Of a stretch of DNA of 64,000 nt, positions 25,937 through 35,040 are shown piece by piece. The stretch is taken from contig NZ_JASF01000005.1 in assembly GCF_000622405.1 (NCBI RefSeq), forward strand, positions 2,480,001-2,544,000. Direction: 5' to 3'. Positions within the stretch are counted from its first letter, which is position 1. Every line of letters starts with the position of its first letter. The position numbers were made by a program, and so were the translations under genes. The notes below the pieces were generated by a model, which was not told the DNA's origin, ran no database searches, and saw nothing but the letters and a program-made list of their open reading frames with translations. Origin of the DNA: Sulfitobacter donghicola DSW-25 = KCTC 12864 = JCM 14565. Lineage in GTDB: Bacteria; Pseudomonadota; Alphaproteobacteria; Rhodobacterales; Rhodobacteraceae.

Positions 25937-25976
25937 GTGGTAACCAACTCCTGACCTTAACCGTTTTGGAGCACTC

Positions 25977-26669
25977 ATGGGCGATTCCGCTGGCGTTCGA
26001 AAAGCAGCTTTGCTGGAGGCATTGCGCACCCGCGTGTTGACCCAAGCTATCGTGCCAGGGGCCGATCTGGACGAGGCAAGCCTTTCAGAAGAATTTGGCC
26101 TGTCGCGCACGCCGTTGCGCGAAGCGCTACGTGAATTGGCGGGTGAGGGATATGTGGACCTGACGCGCAACCGTGGCGCCCGCGCCGCCGAGATGAGCCA
26201 TCATACGTTGCGCGATTTCTTCCTTGCGGCGCCTATGATCTACGGCGCAATCCTGCGGCTGGCCGCAACCCATGCCATGCCCCTCCAGATCGAGGCATTG
26301 AAACAGGCTCAAATCCAATTTCGCAGCGCCCTGAACAGCGGCGACACAGCCGCCAAGGCGCTGGCAAACAACCGCTTTCATATCATCACGGGCGATATGG
26401 CTGCGAATATCTATCTCAACCCCAGCTTTAAGAGGCTGTTGATTGACCACGCGCGGATTTCGATGACGTTTTACAGCGCTGATGAAAGCGAAGAAACCAG
26501 TCAGGCCGCAGATCAGCATGATGAAATGATCCAAGCGATCGTTGATCGTAATCCAGAGGCGGCGGCCAAGCTTGCCGAAGACCATTGGGCGCTGTCGCGC
26601 CACCGTATCACTCAATTTGTAATGCCAGAGGCCTTGAATAACCGCCTTGGTGACCCTTCCGACTTGTGA
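25977..26669 (+). CDS. GntR family transcriptional regulator (FadR/FCD subfamily)
   Basis: 230 residues. The winged helix-turn-helix is at LSEEFGLSRTPLREALREL, followed by the wing GYVDLTRNRGARA. The C-terminal all-helical FCD ligand domain has conserved metal-site histidine candidates (NRFHIITGD; DQHDEMIQAI; LAEDHWALSRHR). GGAG lies before ATG 25977. It heads an operon with a DapA-like lyase, an aldehyde dehydrogenase and an FAD oxidoreductase, and probably controls it in response to the pathway's substrate. Confidence 0.9.
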   Translation: MGDSAGVRKAALLEALRTRVLTQAIVPGADLDEASLSEEFGLSRTPLREALRELAGEGYVDLTRNRGARAAEMSHHTLRDFFLAAPMIYGAILRLAATHAMPLQIEALKQAQIQFRSALNSGDTAAKALANNRFHIITGDMAANIYLNPSFKRLLIDHARISMTFYSADESEETSQAADQHDEMIQAIVDRNPEAAAKLAEDHWALSRHRITQFVMPEALNNRLGDPSDL

Positions 26670-26676
26670 GGAGCCT

Positions 26677-27597
26677 ATGACACCGATTTTTAAATTTGAG
26701 GGTATTTACACCCCCCTCGTGACCCCGTTGCTGCCAGATGGCAGTTTTAATTTTGACGCGTTAGCGGATCAGATTGAGCATCTGATAGAGGCGGGCGTGC
26801 ATGGTGTGATTTCTGGCGGTTCCACGGGTGAGAATTACGCTCAATCCGTGTCTGAACGGATTGAGCTGGCGCGGTTCACCAAAGAGCGTTTGAAGGGGCG
26901 GCTGCCGCTGACCGTGGGAACGGGCACCATGCGCACAGCGGATAGCATCGCATTGGCGACAGGCGCGCGCGAAATGGGGGCGGATGCCATATTGTTGGGG
27001 ACACCGCCCTATGCCGTCCCAACCGAACGTGAGAATGCGCTCAACGCGCTGGCGATTGACCGCGCGGCGAACTTGCCTGTGATGTTGTACAACTATCCAG
27101 GGCGGATGGGCGTGAACATGGGCGAAGAGTTTCTGGATCGGGTTGGGCGCTCGCGCAATATTTGCGCGATCAAGGAAAGTTCAGGGGATATCAATCGGGT
27201 ACACCTGTTGGCGCGGGATTACCCGCATATCCAGATGTCTTGCGGCATGGACGATCAGGCGCTGGAATTCTTTGCATGGGGCGCGCGCAGCTGGGTCTGC
27301 GCGGGCAGTAATTTCCTGCCCAAAGAACACGTCGCCCTGTATCAGGCCTGCGCGGTTGAGGGGGATTTTGACAAAGGGCGGCGGATCATGTCGGCGATGA
27401 TGCCGCTGATGCGGGTGCTCGAACAGGGGGGCAAGTTTGTGCAATGCGTCAAACACGGTGTCACCATGGCAGGTATTGATACAGGGGGCATGATGCCGCC
27501 GCTCAAGCCACTGAACAAAGATGATAAACGCGAGCTAGAGCAGGTGGTGAAGGTTCTGAAATCCACTGTCGCTGCAATCGTGAAGGAGACAAACTGA
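26677..27597 (+). CDS. Dihydrodipicolinate synthase (DapA) family lyase/deaminase
   Basis: 306 residues, (beta/alpha)8 class I aldolase family. The Schiff-base lysine is K166 in ICAIKESSGD and the catalytic tyrosine is Y138 in YNYPGRMG. The substrate-loop motif reads ISGGSTGENYAQS instead of the GTTGE of true DapA, so it is a catabolic family member rather than lysine biosynthesis. AGGAG sits just before ATG 26677. Relatives include 4-hydroxy-proline-pathway deaminases, 5-dehydro-4-deoxyglucarate dehydratases and N-acetylneuraminate lyases. With an aldehyde dehydrogenase and FAD oxidoreductase after it, a semialdehyde-yielding pathway such as hydroxyproline degradation is possible but not shown. 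Confidence 0.85.
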   Translation: MTPIFKFEGIYTPLVTPLLPDGSFNFDALADQIEHLIEAGVHGVISGGSTGENYAQSVSERIELARFTKERLKGRLPLTVGTGTMRTADSIALATGAREMGADAILLGTPPYAVPTERENALNALAIDRAANLPVMLYNYPGRMGVNMGEEFLDRVGRSRNICAIKESSGDINRVHLLARDYPHIQMSCGMDDQALEFFAWGARSWVCAGSNFLPKEHVALYQACAVEGDFDKGRRIMSAMMPLMRVLEQGGKFVQCVKHGVTMAGIDTGGMMPPLKPLNKDDKRELEQVVKVLKSTVAAIVKETN

Positions 27598-29096
27598 TGG
27601 GACTGCTGACACGCGAAGAATATGGCGCATTGGCCGCCGACATGGGCTTTGCCACTCAGGCTTTTGTGGATGGTGGCTATCGCCCTGCGGCTTCGGGAAA
27701 AACATTTGCCACGATAAACCCTGCAACAGGTGAAGAACTGGCGCAGGTTGCGGCCTGTGGTCCAGAGGATGTGGATTTTGCGGTCTCCAAAGCCCGCGAA
27801 GCATTTGAGGATGGCCGCTGGTCGCGCTTGCACCCCAGCGCGCGCAAGGATGTGCTGATCCGCTTTGCCAAGCTGCTGACCAGAAACGCCCGCGAACTGG
27901 CCGTAATGGAAAGCCTTGATGCAGGTAAAACCATCTTTGATTGTGAAACGGTCGATGTGCCAGAGGCCATCTCTTGTATTAAGTGGCACGCTGAAGCGAT
28001 CGACAAGATTTATGATCAGGTCGCGCCTGCATCAGATGATCACCTCGCCATAGTTGTGCGCGAACCGATTGGCGTTGTCGGGTTGGTTTTGCCGTGGAAC
28101 TTTCCCTTGCTTATGCTGGCGTGGAAAATCGGGCCTGCCTTGGCGTCTGGCTGCTCGGTAATTGTGAAACCAGCCGAGGAAACCTCGCTCACCGCGCTGC
28201 GGGTGGCCGAGCTGGCCCATGAGGCGGGTGTGCCGCGTGGGGTGCTGAGTGTTTTGCCAGGCTCTGGCCCCGAAGTAGGAGAGCCGCTGGGCCGCCATAT
28301 GGATGTGGATATGGTCAGCTTTACCGGTTCCACCGTTACTGGCAAACGGTTCCTTGGCTATTCGGGGGAAAGCAACGCCAAAGAGGTCGTTCTGGAAATG
28401 GGCGGCAAGAACCCTTGCATTGTGATGGATGACGCAGAAAATCTTGACCTTGTTGCCGCTCATATCGCCAATGGGGCATTGTGGAACATGGGCGAAAACT
28501 GCTCGGCGATTAGCCGTTTGGTCGTTCATCGTGACGTCAAATCAGAGCTGTTGGACCGGATCGAGGCGCATATGCGCGAATGGCCTATGGGCGATCCCCT
28601 AGACCCTGAAACCCGTTTGGGCGCCATGGTGAGCAAGGCGCATTTCGACAAGGTTGCCAGCTATCTCGAGGATGCGCCAGAGGCACGGGTTGGCGGCGCG
28701 ACGTCAGAGGGTGTTTTTGTTGAGGCGACGATGGTCGAGCTGCCCTCAAATGATCACCGTCTCGCACGCGAGGAAATCTTTGGCCCTGTCCTTAGCGTGA
28801 TCGAGGTCGCCTCGTTTGATGAGGCGATCGCGGTGGCCAATGATACCGATTATGGCCTGTGCGCCAGCCTGTTTACAGCCAACGCCAAACGCGCCTTGCG
28901 CGGGGCGCGGATGCTGCGCGCAGGAACCGTGACCGTAAACAGCTATGGCGAGGGTGATATCGCAACCCCATTTGGCGGATACAAGCAATCGGGTTTTGGG
29001 GGCCGTGACAATAGCGTTCACGCCCATGATCAATACACGCAGCTAAAAACCATCTGGCTAGACCTAAGTGATGATGCGGATGAAGGCGTTAGCTAA
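27597..29096 (+). CDS. NAD(P)-dependent aldehyde dehydrogenase (PuuC-like)
   Basis: 499 residues with all ALDH marks: LPWNFPLLMLAWKIGPAL, the glycine-rich FTGSTVTGKRF, general base glutamate in LEMGGKNPCIV, and the catalytic cysteine C302 in NMGENCSAISRL. EEIFGPVLSV and FGGYKQSGFG lie near the end. It is closest in style to the gamma-glutamyl-aminobutyraldehyde / aminobutyraldehyde group. ATG 27597 overlaps the preceding stop by one base (TGATG) with AAGGAG upstream; the stop TAA overlaps the start of a small ORF (TAATG). Confidence 0.92.
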   Translation: MGLLTREEYGALAADMGFATQAFVDGGYRPAASGKTFATINPATGEELAQVAACGPEDVDFAVSKAREAFEDGRWSRLHPSARKDVLIRFAKLLTRNARELAVMESLDAGKTIFDCETVDVPEAISCIKWHAEAIDKIYDQVAPASDDHLAIVVREPIGVVGLVLPWNFPLLMLAWKIGPALASGCSVIVKPAEETSLTALRVAELAHEAGVPRGVLSVLPGSGPEVGEPLGRHMDVDMVSFTGSTVTGKRFLGYSGESNAKEVVLEMGGKNPCIVMDDAENLDLVAAHIANGALWNMGENCSAISRLVVHRDVKSELLDRIEAHMREWPMGDPLDPETRLGAMVSKAHFDKVASYLEDAPEARVGGATSEGVFVEATMVELPSNDHRLAREEIFGPVLSVIEVASFDEAIAVANDTDYGLCASLFTANAKRALRGARMLRAGTVTVNSYGEGDIATPFGGYKQSGFGGRDNSVHAHDQYTQLKTIWLDLSDDADEGVS

Positions 29097-29215
29097 TGCG
29101 CGTCGGGTTTGTCAGAGCGGGTGAGATTGCTGCCGCTGGCACCGTGTTTGTGTGGCTCATGGCTGTCGCCTCGTTTGAAGGGGGCGGCGGCCTTGAAACC
29201 CGCCTAAGGGTATGA
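29096..29215 (+). CDS. Unannotated 39-residue ORF with one hydrophobic segment
   Basis: Not a family I recognise. An ATG overlapping the aldehyde dehydrogenase stop (TAATG) opens a frame of 39 codons that ends in a TGA overlapping the ATG of the FAD oxidoreductase (ATGA), so it fills the gap exactly. The product begins MRVGFVRAGEIAAAG and has a short hydrophobic stretch (GTVFVWLMAVASF) followed by a glycine-rich tail. The double overlap is what real coupled genes in this operon show. It could also be a non-functional spacer read only to carry ribosomes to the next gene. Confidence 0.45.
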   Translation: MRVGFVRAGEIAAAGTVFVWLMAVASFEGGGGLETRLRV

Positions 29216-30549
29216 GCCGAAGTGCAATGCGCTTGCCCCGTTTTGCCACGGGTGCAGCATGGGCAGATATTTTGGGCGCGGGGGTGAACTATGCCCCCTT
29301 GCAGGGCGCTCGGCGTGCTGATGTTGTGATTGTGGGGGCTGGTTTTGCTGGGCTTTCAGCGGCGCGGCGGCTCACACAGTTGGACCCCCAATTGCGGATC
29401 ACGGTCCTTGATGCGCTCAATATTGCTGAGGGAACGGCGGGCCGGAACTCGGGGTTTATGATTGATTTACCCCATGATCTGGCCTCCGAAGATTATGCTG
29501 GCGGTGGAGATGAGGCCGCTTTGATCGGGTTGAACCGACAAGCCATTGCTTTTGCGCAGGCAGGGGCCGAGGAATACGGCATCCATCCAGCCTATGTTGA
29601 TCCGGCGGGCAAGGTGAACGGGGCCGCGTCGCCTGTTGCTGATGCGCATAACCGAACCTATGCAAAACACCTGACCTCTTTGGGCGAAACATCCGAGCAT
29701 CTGGATGCGCAGGCTATGCAGGAACTGACGGGCAGCAAGCACTATGTCTCGGGCCTGTATACGCCAGGAACGTTGATGTTGCAGCCCGCAGGATACATCC
29801 GCGGGCTTGCTGATGGTTTGGCGCGTCACGGCGTTGCTATACACCCTCAATCTGCGGTGACGGCCTTTAAACGCGAAGGCGCAGCATGGCGGGTCGAGAC
29901 CAAAGAGGGGCATATTTCAACGGATAAGATTATCCTAGCGACCAATGGACATATCGAAAGCTTTGGCATCGCTCGGGGGCGGTTGATGCAACTGTTCCTG
30001 TTTGCCTCGATGACGCCCGAGCTGGATGCCGAGCAGTTGCAAGCCTTGGGGGGCGCTGCGCGTTGGGGGGTTACCCCGTCTGATCCAATGGGCACCACCA
30101 TGCGCAGGATCGACACCGCGCAGGGTGGCAACCGGATCATCACGCGGACCTGCGCCGTGCTTCGCCCTGATATGGAGGCCAGCCCCCGCGATGTCGCCCG
30201 TGCCTCGGCTGTGCAGCGGGGCAAGTTCGCGGCGCGTTTTGCGCAGCTATCCGGTATCAAGATGGAATATGAATGGGCGGGGCATCTTTGCCTCAGCCTG
30301 AATGGGGTGGCCTGCACCGATGAAATCGACGAAGGCGTGTTTGTTGGGGCGGTTCAAAACGGCCTTGGCACGGCGCGGGGGACGCTAACGGGTATTGCCG
30401 CTGCGGAACGGGCGTTGGGCCATAGCAGCGCGATCACGCGCTACTTTCAAGCCGAGGCCGAGCCGAAAAAGCTGCCCCCGCAACCCTTTGCAACATGGGG
30501 CGCAAATGCATACCTGCGCTGGAAAGAGCATCGCGCGGGGTTGGAATAG
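29212..30549 (+). CDS. FAD-dependent amine/amino-acid oxidoreductase (DAO family, PuuB-like)
   Basis: 445 residues. The FAD-binding Rossmann motif is ADVVIVGAGFAGLSAARRL at about 37, with GRNSGFMIDLPHD after it as in gamma-glutamylputrescine oxidase-like proteins. The C-terminal ends in GAVQNGLGTARGTLTG, the second FAD contact. Starts at 29212 and 29227 are both possible; the first is coupled to the small ORF. It likely oxidises a secondary amine or D-amino acid, giving an aldehyde or imine for the neighbouring enzymes. There is no membrane segment or signal peptide. Confidence 0.88.
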   Translation: MSRSAMRLPRFATGAAWADILGAGVNYAPLQGARRADVVIVGAGFAGLSAARRLTQLDPQLRITVLDALNIAEGTAGRNSGFMIDLPHDLASEDYAGGGDEAALIGLNRQAIAFAQAGAEEYGIHPAYVDPAGKVNGAASPVADAHNRTYAKHLTSLGETSEHLDAQAMQELTGSKHYVSGLYTPGTLMLQPAGYIRGLADGLARHGVAIHPQSAVTAFKREGAAWRVETKEGHISTDKIILATNGHIESFGIARGRLMQLFLFASMTPELDAEQLQALGGAARWGVTPSDPMGTTMRRIDTAQGGNRIITRTCAVLRPDMEASPRDVARASAVQRGKFAARFAQLSGIKMEYEWAGHLCLSLNGVACTDEIDEGVFVGAVQNGLGTARGTLTGIAAAERALGHSSAITRYFQAEAEPKKLPPQPFATWGANAYLRWKEHRAGLE

Positions 30550-30584
30550 TAGACCGCCCCGAAACGCTGGCGTAAAGACAGGGT

Positions 30585-31625
30585 ATGACACATCGTGCTT
30601 CCATCGTTTCCCGCCTGCAAAAACGGCTGGCGCAGTTCCTTAGAAAACGCCGCTTTGCCAATGCGCTAGAGCATGTGCACGGCGATGGCTTTGCCGTACC
30701 CGAGGGGGAGGTTCTGGCCATTGTGCTGGTGCGTGACGGGGCCTATTACCTTGATGCCTTCTTTGATTATTACCGCAAGTTGGGCATCCGCCATTTCGCC
30801 TTTATCGACAATGGCTCAACCGACGAAACGCTTGCCCGCCTGCGCGCTGAGGAAGGCTGTGTGGTTGACCGCGCCGTGTTGCCTTTGGCCCAATACGAAG
30901 ACCTGATCCGCGCCTATCCTGCCCAGACCTATGGCCAGAACCGGTGGTGCCTTTATGTGGATATGGACGAGCAGTTTGATTTTGAGGGGCGTGAAGCCCA
31001 CGGGCTGCCCGCGCTGATCCAATATCTGGAAAGCCGTGGCAAGACGGCAATGATGGCGCAGATGTTAGAGATGTTTCCGAACGCTCCGCTGGCCGAGGTT
31101 CAGGACCAAAGCTTTGCTGAGGCGCTGGCGTGTTTTGACTATTACGATATCAGCACGGTGAGCTGCTTTGACTATCACGCGCGCGAAATCCCGTTCGAAG
31201 CCCTGTTGCGCGGCAATCAGGTGGCGACTGACGCGCTGCAATTCAAATTTGGCGGTGTGCGACACAAAGTGTTCGGCGAGGACTGCTGCCTGACAAAACA
31301 CCCGTTGATCTTTAACCGCCCAGAGGTGGTACCCGCGCCGCATCCGCATTTGTCACAGAACGTAAAAGTATCTGACATCACAGGCGTTATTCGGCACTAT
31401 AAATTCGCAGGCAACATCGCGGCACGCGACGCCGAAAGTGCAGGCAGCGGCGATCTGGCCCATGGTGAGGATGAGGCACGCCTAAAGGTGCTTTCGGCGC
31501 AGTCGCAACTGACATTACATTCAAAAGACGCCCATAAATGGGAGGGGATCGAACCATTGTATAAGGCTGAATTCCTGAATGCGTCCCAATCCTATCGCGA
31601 TTTCTTAGCAAAGCGGCCCACATGA
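30585..31625 (+). CDS. Glycosyltransferase family 2-like / GT92-like protein
   Basis: 346 residues. A GT-A type core is indicated by LAIVLVRDGAYYLDAFFDYY, FIDNGSTDETLARL and the metal/sugar-nucleotide motif YVDMDEQF (DxD). The region following (ALQFKFGGVRHKVFGE) and the RHYKFAG segment are typical of family members sometimes placed near GT92. There is no membrane helix, so it is cytosolic or peripheral. It is the first gene of the polysaccharide locus, and its stop overlaps the next GT2 start. Confidence 0.8.
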   Translation: MTHRASIVSRLQKRLAQFLRKRRFANALEHVHGDGFAVPEGEVLAIVLVRDGAYYLDAFFDYYRKLGIRHFAFIDNGSTDETLARLRAEEGCVVDRAVLPLAQYEDLIRAYPAQTYGQNRWCLYVDMDEQFDFEGREAHGLPALIQYLESRGKTAMMAQMLEMFPNAPLAEVQDQSFAEALACFDYYDISTVSCFDYHAREIPFEALLRGNQVATDALQFKFGGVRHKVFGEDCCLTKHPLIFNRPEVVPAPHPHLSQNVKVSDITGVIRHYKFAGNIAARDAESAGSGDLAHGEDEARLKVLSAQSQLTLHSKDAHKWEGIEPLYKAEFLNASQSYRDFLAKRPT

Positions 31626-32563
31626 ACATTGCAGCAATTGTCATTGGCCGAAATGAGGGGGATCGCCTGATCGCCTGCCTCGACGCGCTCGTAGGGTTTG
31701 ATCCGGTGATCTATGTCGATAGTGGCTCGACCGATGGGTCGGTTGAGGCGGCGCAGGCGCGTGGGGCGCAGGTGGTTGCATTGGATATGACACAGCCGTT
31801 TACAGCAGCGCGGGCGCGGAATGCGGGGCTGGGCAAGGTGCCGCAGGGCGTGGAATTGGTTCAGTTTCTGGATGGGGATTGTATTGTGCATGACGGCTGG
31901 CTGGATCAGGCCAAAGCATTTTTGGACCAACATCCCGATGTTGCCGTTGTCTGTGGCCGCCGCCGCGAAATCTATCCGCAAGCCTCTGTTTACAATGCGC
32001 TTATCGACGCAGAATGGGATACACCCATAGGCGAGGCTAAGGCCTGCGGAGGCGATGCCCTGATGCGCGTAGAGGCCTTGCGCGCCGTTGGGGGGTACCG
32101 TGACGATTTGATCGCGGGAGAAGAACCAGAGCTTTGTCTGCGCCTGCGGCAGGCGGGGGGGCGGATCTGGCGGTTAGGCGCCGAGATGACAGCCCATGAT
32201 GCGCAAATCCTGTATTTTTCACAATGGTGGAAGCGTAGCAAACGGGCGGGCCATGCCTTTGCAGAGGGGGCCGCGCTTCACGGTAGCCCGCCCGAGCGGC
32301 ACTGGGTCGCCGAAACCCGCCGCGCCTTGCTTTGGGGGCTTGGTATTCCTTTGGTAATCATTGCCTTGGCGCTCATCTTTGGCGCGGGGGCATTTTGGCT
32401 TGGGCTGATCTATCCGCTTCAGGTGGTGCGGCTATCGCGCCAAAGCGGTTGGCGCTGGGCGCTGTTCAGCGTTCTAGGCAAATTCGCCGAGGCGCGCGGC
32501 GCGATCAGCTATTACTGGCGCCAGTTAAGCGGCGGCAAAAAGCGCCTGATCGAATATAAATAA
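31622..32563 (+). CDS. GT2 family glycosyltransferase
   Basis: 313 residues. The GT-A core has AAIVIGRNEGDRLIACLDAL, YVDSGSTDGSVEAA, the DxD-like FLDGDCIVHDGW and the acceptor-site EEPELCLRLRQAGG. Two hydrophobic segments near the end (ALIFGAGAFWLGLIYPLQVV) anchor it to the inner membrane. ATG 31622 overlaps the previous stop (ATGA). It converges with the WecG/TagA gene with a gap of one base. It probably adds a sugar to a lipid-linked repeat unit. Confidence 0.88.
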   Translation: MNIAAIVIGRNEGDRLIACLDALVGFDPVIYVDSGSTDGSVEAAQARGAQVVALDMTQPFTAARARNAGLGKVPQGVELVQFLDGDCIVHDGWLDQAKAFLDQHPDVAVVCGRRREIYPQASVYNALIDAEWDTPIGEAKACGGDALMRVEALRAVGGYRDDLIAGEEPELCLRLRQAGGRIWRLGAEMTAHDAQILYFSQWWKRSKRAGHAFAEGAALHGSPPERHWVAETRRALLWGLGIPLVIIALALIFGAGAFWLGLIYPLQVVRLSRQSGWRWALFSVLGKFAEARGAISYYWRQLSGGKKRLIEYK

Positions 32564-32564
32564 C

Positions 32565-33311
32565 CTAGCGCTGGCGCCATGCGTCAAGTGTAAGGCGGGG
32601 CAAAATGGCAAAGCATTTAGCATAGCGCGGTACCATGCGTTTCGGGCTTTGTAGCGCGCGCCACAACCATTCCAGCGCAAGCGCGCGCATGAATTTGGGG
32701 GCGCGGACCTGATGGCCTGACAGGAAATCAAGGCCAGCCCCGATGGAGGCAAAACCGACTGCGGGGCATTTGCTGCGGGCGAAGGCGGCAAAAAGCTCCT
32801 GTTTGGGCGCGCCAAGAGCGATAAAGCAAAGGCGGGCGCCGCTGTCGTTTAGCATCGTGCAAATCTCTTCTGCGGCTGGGCCGGAGGGATCAAACCCATA
32901 GGCGGGGGCGTGGGTCAGACAGATGTTCAGGCTTTCTACCCGCTGTTCTAACGCAGCCTTTGCACCGGCCAGCGCCTCGTCCGAGCTGCCCATCAAGGCG
33001 ACAGGCATCTGCATTTCGGCTGCGAGCTCACACAAAGGGATTACCAGATCAGAGCCGGGCATCAGCTCTAGCGGCTGCTGGGCAAGCTTTGACAGCCAAA
33101 CCACCGGCCGCCCATCTGCGACCACTAAATCCTGCGCACGGTACGCTTCGGCAAAGGTTTCTTCACTGGGCAGTTTCGTCAGGTGATCGAGGTTCAGCGT
33201 CGCAAGAGCGAATCCATCCCCTTTTGCAAATTTTTCGCGAACCGCCTGAAACAATATAGCGCGTGTGGGGATATTGACCTCTACCGCTGAACGCCCTGTG
33301 CCAAATTTCAT
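32565..33311 (-). CDS. WecG/TagA/CpsF family glycosyltransferase (GT26)
   Basis: 248 residues. GT26 features are FALATLNLDHLTKL, the VVADGRPVVWLSK segment with the catalytic aspartate, FIALGAPKQELFA, and GAGLDFLSGHQVRAPKFMR followed by ALEWLWRALQSPKR, the C-terminal membrane-associating tail. Such enzymes transfer N-acetylmannosaminuronate, glucose or a similar sugar to an undecaprenyl-diphosphate-linked sugar. Methionine 33311 is chosen for its AGG at a suitable distance; starts 3 to 8 codons upstream are possible. It diverges from the Wzy-like gene across 196 bases. Confidence 0.9.
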   Translation of the reverse strand: MKFGTGRSAVEVNIPTRAILFQAVREKFAKGDGFALATLNLDHLTKLPSEETFAEAYRAQDLVVADGRPVVWLSKLAQQPLELMPGSDLVIPLCELAAEMQMPVALMGSSDEALAGAKAALEQRVESLNICLTHAPAYGFDPSGPAAEEICTMLNDSGARLCFIALGAPKQELFAAFARSKCPAVGFASIGAGLDFLSGHQVRAPKFMRALALEWLWRALQSPKRMVPRYAKCFAILPRLTLDAWRQR

Positions 33312-33438
33312 AGTGGACCTGTGCATGCTTGCCACAGCAGCCTGTGGTCTTGGATGTGGATGAATGCTAAAAATATAGCTTTTTCAAAGGAATGCAGGTT
33401 TTGCCTGCTGTGGATATCGTATTGCGGCGTAAACTACC

Positions 33439-33468
33439 TTGATGACAGGGGCCTGCCTAGAGTGTAAA
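33439..33468 (+). promoter_or_regulatory. Candidate promoter for the Wzy-like gene
   Basis: TTGATG at 33439-33444 and TGTAAA at 33463-33468 are 18 bases apart, placing transcription start about 33475, upstream of the ATG at 33508. A short hairpin GCAGG / CCTGC lies at 33394-33408. This is weak evidence from consensus alone. Confidence 0.3.
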
Positions 33469-33507
33469 TGAAGCACCCTATCAAACAACGCCGTAATCAG
33501 GAGCGAC

Positions 33508-34965
33508 ATGCCAAACGGAATTGCATATCTGATGCTGCTGATCTGGCCGTTCGCTTGCCTTGTGTTGTTTCGCACGCAATCGGTTGAACGGGCGATCGTT
33601 TGGTCGATCCTTGGCGGGTATCTTTTACTGCCGCCCTTGGCCGAGTTTAACCTGCCTTTGGTGCCCGCAATGGATAAGGTTTCGATCCCCAGCCTGAGCG
33701 TGTTGGCCATTCTGGTTTTCGCCACGGCCCACAAGGTCAACCTACTGCCCGAGGGGCGGATTGCCCGCATTTTGGTGTTCCTACTGGTGTTTAGCGCGAT
33801 CCCGACGGTTCTGACGAACCGCGAACCCATCCTGTTTGAAGTCCTTAGCAATGCGGATCCGATCCTGTTTTTGATTGACGCATTACCCGGCCAGTCGGTG
33901 CGCGACATCGGCTCTGTTCTGATCGGGCAAATCCTGACCATTGTGCCGTTTTTGGTGGCGCGCCAGTTTCTCAGCACCGAGACCGGCCTAAAGGAGCTTT
34001 TGCTGGCCCTGATGATCGGCGCGATTGCCTATTCGGTTCCTTCCTTTGTCGAAATACGTGTTTCTCCGCAGATGAACGTTTGGGTTTACGGGTTCTTTCA
34101 GCACAGTTTTGAACAAACCATTCGGGCAGGGGGCTATCGCCCGATTGTGTTTCTGCCGCACGGGCTTTGGCTGGCGTTGTTCGTTTGTAACGGGGCCATG
34201 GCGGCGGCCGCTTTGGCGCGGGTCTGGCCCAAGTTGAGCCGATGGAAAGCGGTGCTTTGGGTCGTTTATCTGATGTTGTTTTTGCTGGCCTGCAAAAGCG
34301 CGGCTTCGATTGCTTATGGCATGCTGCTGGTGCCGCTTATCTATTTTGCGCCGCGTAGGTGGCTGATATTGCTGGCAACCTTGTTTGCACTGATCGCAGT
34401 TACCTATCCGATGTTGCGCAATGTCGGGGTGATCCCGACCGATGCGATTGTGGCCAAAGTCGCCGAAGTGAACCCGAACCGCGCGCAATCGCTGGGGTAT
34501 CGTTTCGACAACGAAGAGCAATTGCTGGATCGCGCTGCCGTCAAACCCGCTTTTGGGTGGAGCGGTTGGGGGCGCAGTCTTGTGCGCGATTCCGAGAGCG
34601 GAGAGATCCTGACCATTCCTGATGGCCGCTGGATCATTGTTTTCGGCAGCTTTGGCTGGCTTGGCTATATCGCCGAGTTTGGCCTGCTGTCCTTGCCGCT
34701 GTTGTTGCTGGGGGTATATGCGCTGCGCAACAGGCAGGCCGAGCTATCGCCTTATATTGGCGCTGTGGCGCTGATCCTTGGGATTACCTTGATGGATATG
34801 TTGCTGAATGCGACCCTCACGGCGTTCACATGGCTGACCGCTGGCGCGATCCTTGGCTACGCCGAGCGGTTAAATCCGCGCCGTGCCCATGTGCCGCGCT
34901 ATGCGTTGCGAAACAGACCAATCATGGACCGTGAAAAGCGGGCCGAGTCGCAAAGCCTATTGTAA
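33508..34965 (+). CDS. Wzy/O-antigen-ligase-like polysaccharide polymerase, multi-pass membrane protein
   Basis: 485 residues with about eleven hydrophobic segments. Two larger polar loops lie between helices: one with YGFFQHSFEQTIRAGGYRP (about 198-213) and a long periplasmic loop with FGWSGWGRSLVRDSESGE (about 347-368), both rich in arginine as seen in Wzy and WaaL proteins. Primary sequence is otherwise poorly conserved, as usual for this class. Surrounded by Wzx, Wzz-like and glycosyltransferase genes, polymerisation of lipid-linked repeat units at the periplasmic face is the most likely role. Confidence 0.75.
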   Translation: MPNGIAYLMLLIWPFACLVLFRTQSVERAIVWSILGGYLLLPPLAEFNLPLVPAMDKVSIPSLSVLAILVFATAHKVNLLPEGRIARILVFLLVFSAIPTVLTNREPILFEVLSNADPILFLIDALPGQSVRDIGSVLIGQILTIVPFLVARQFLSTETGLKELLLALMIGAIAYSVPSFVEIRVSPQMNVWVYGFFQHSFEQTIRAGGYRPIVFLPHGLWLALFVCNGAMAAAALARVWPKLSRWKAVLWVVYLMLFLLACKSAASIAYGMLLVPLIYFAPRRWLILLATLFALIAVTYPMLRNVGVIPTDAIVAKVAEVNPNRAQSLGYRFDNEEQLLDRAAVKPAFGWSGWGRSLVRDSESGEILTIPDGRWIIVFGSFGWLGYIAEFGLLSLPLLLLGVYALRNRQAELSPYIGAVALILGITLMDMLLNATLTAFTWLTAGAILGYAERLNPRRAHVPRYALRNRPIMDREKRAESQSLL

Positions 34966-34977
34966 TAGCTATTCTTT

Positions 34978-34993
34978 TTGGGCATTTGCCCAA
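34978..34993 (+). terminator. Small hairpin after the Wzy-like gene
   Basis: TTGGGC pairs with GCCCAA around the loop ATTT. It lies 13 bases after the stop and is preceded, not followed, by a T-run, so it may act as a weak terminator. Confidence 0.35.
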
Positions 34994-35040
34994 TAACCTC
35001 TATTGCGCCACATAGCTGCCCTTATTGTTTCCAAACTGGC

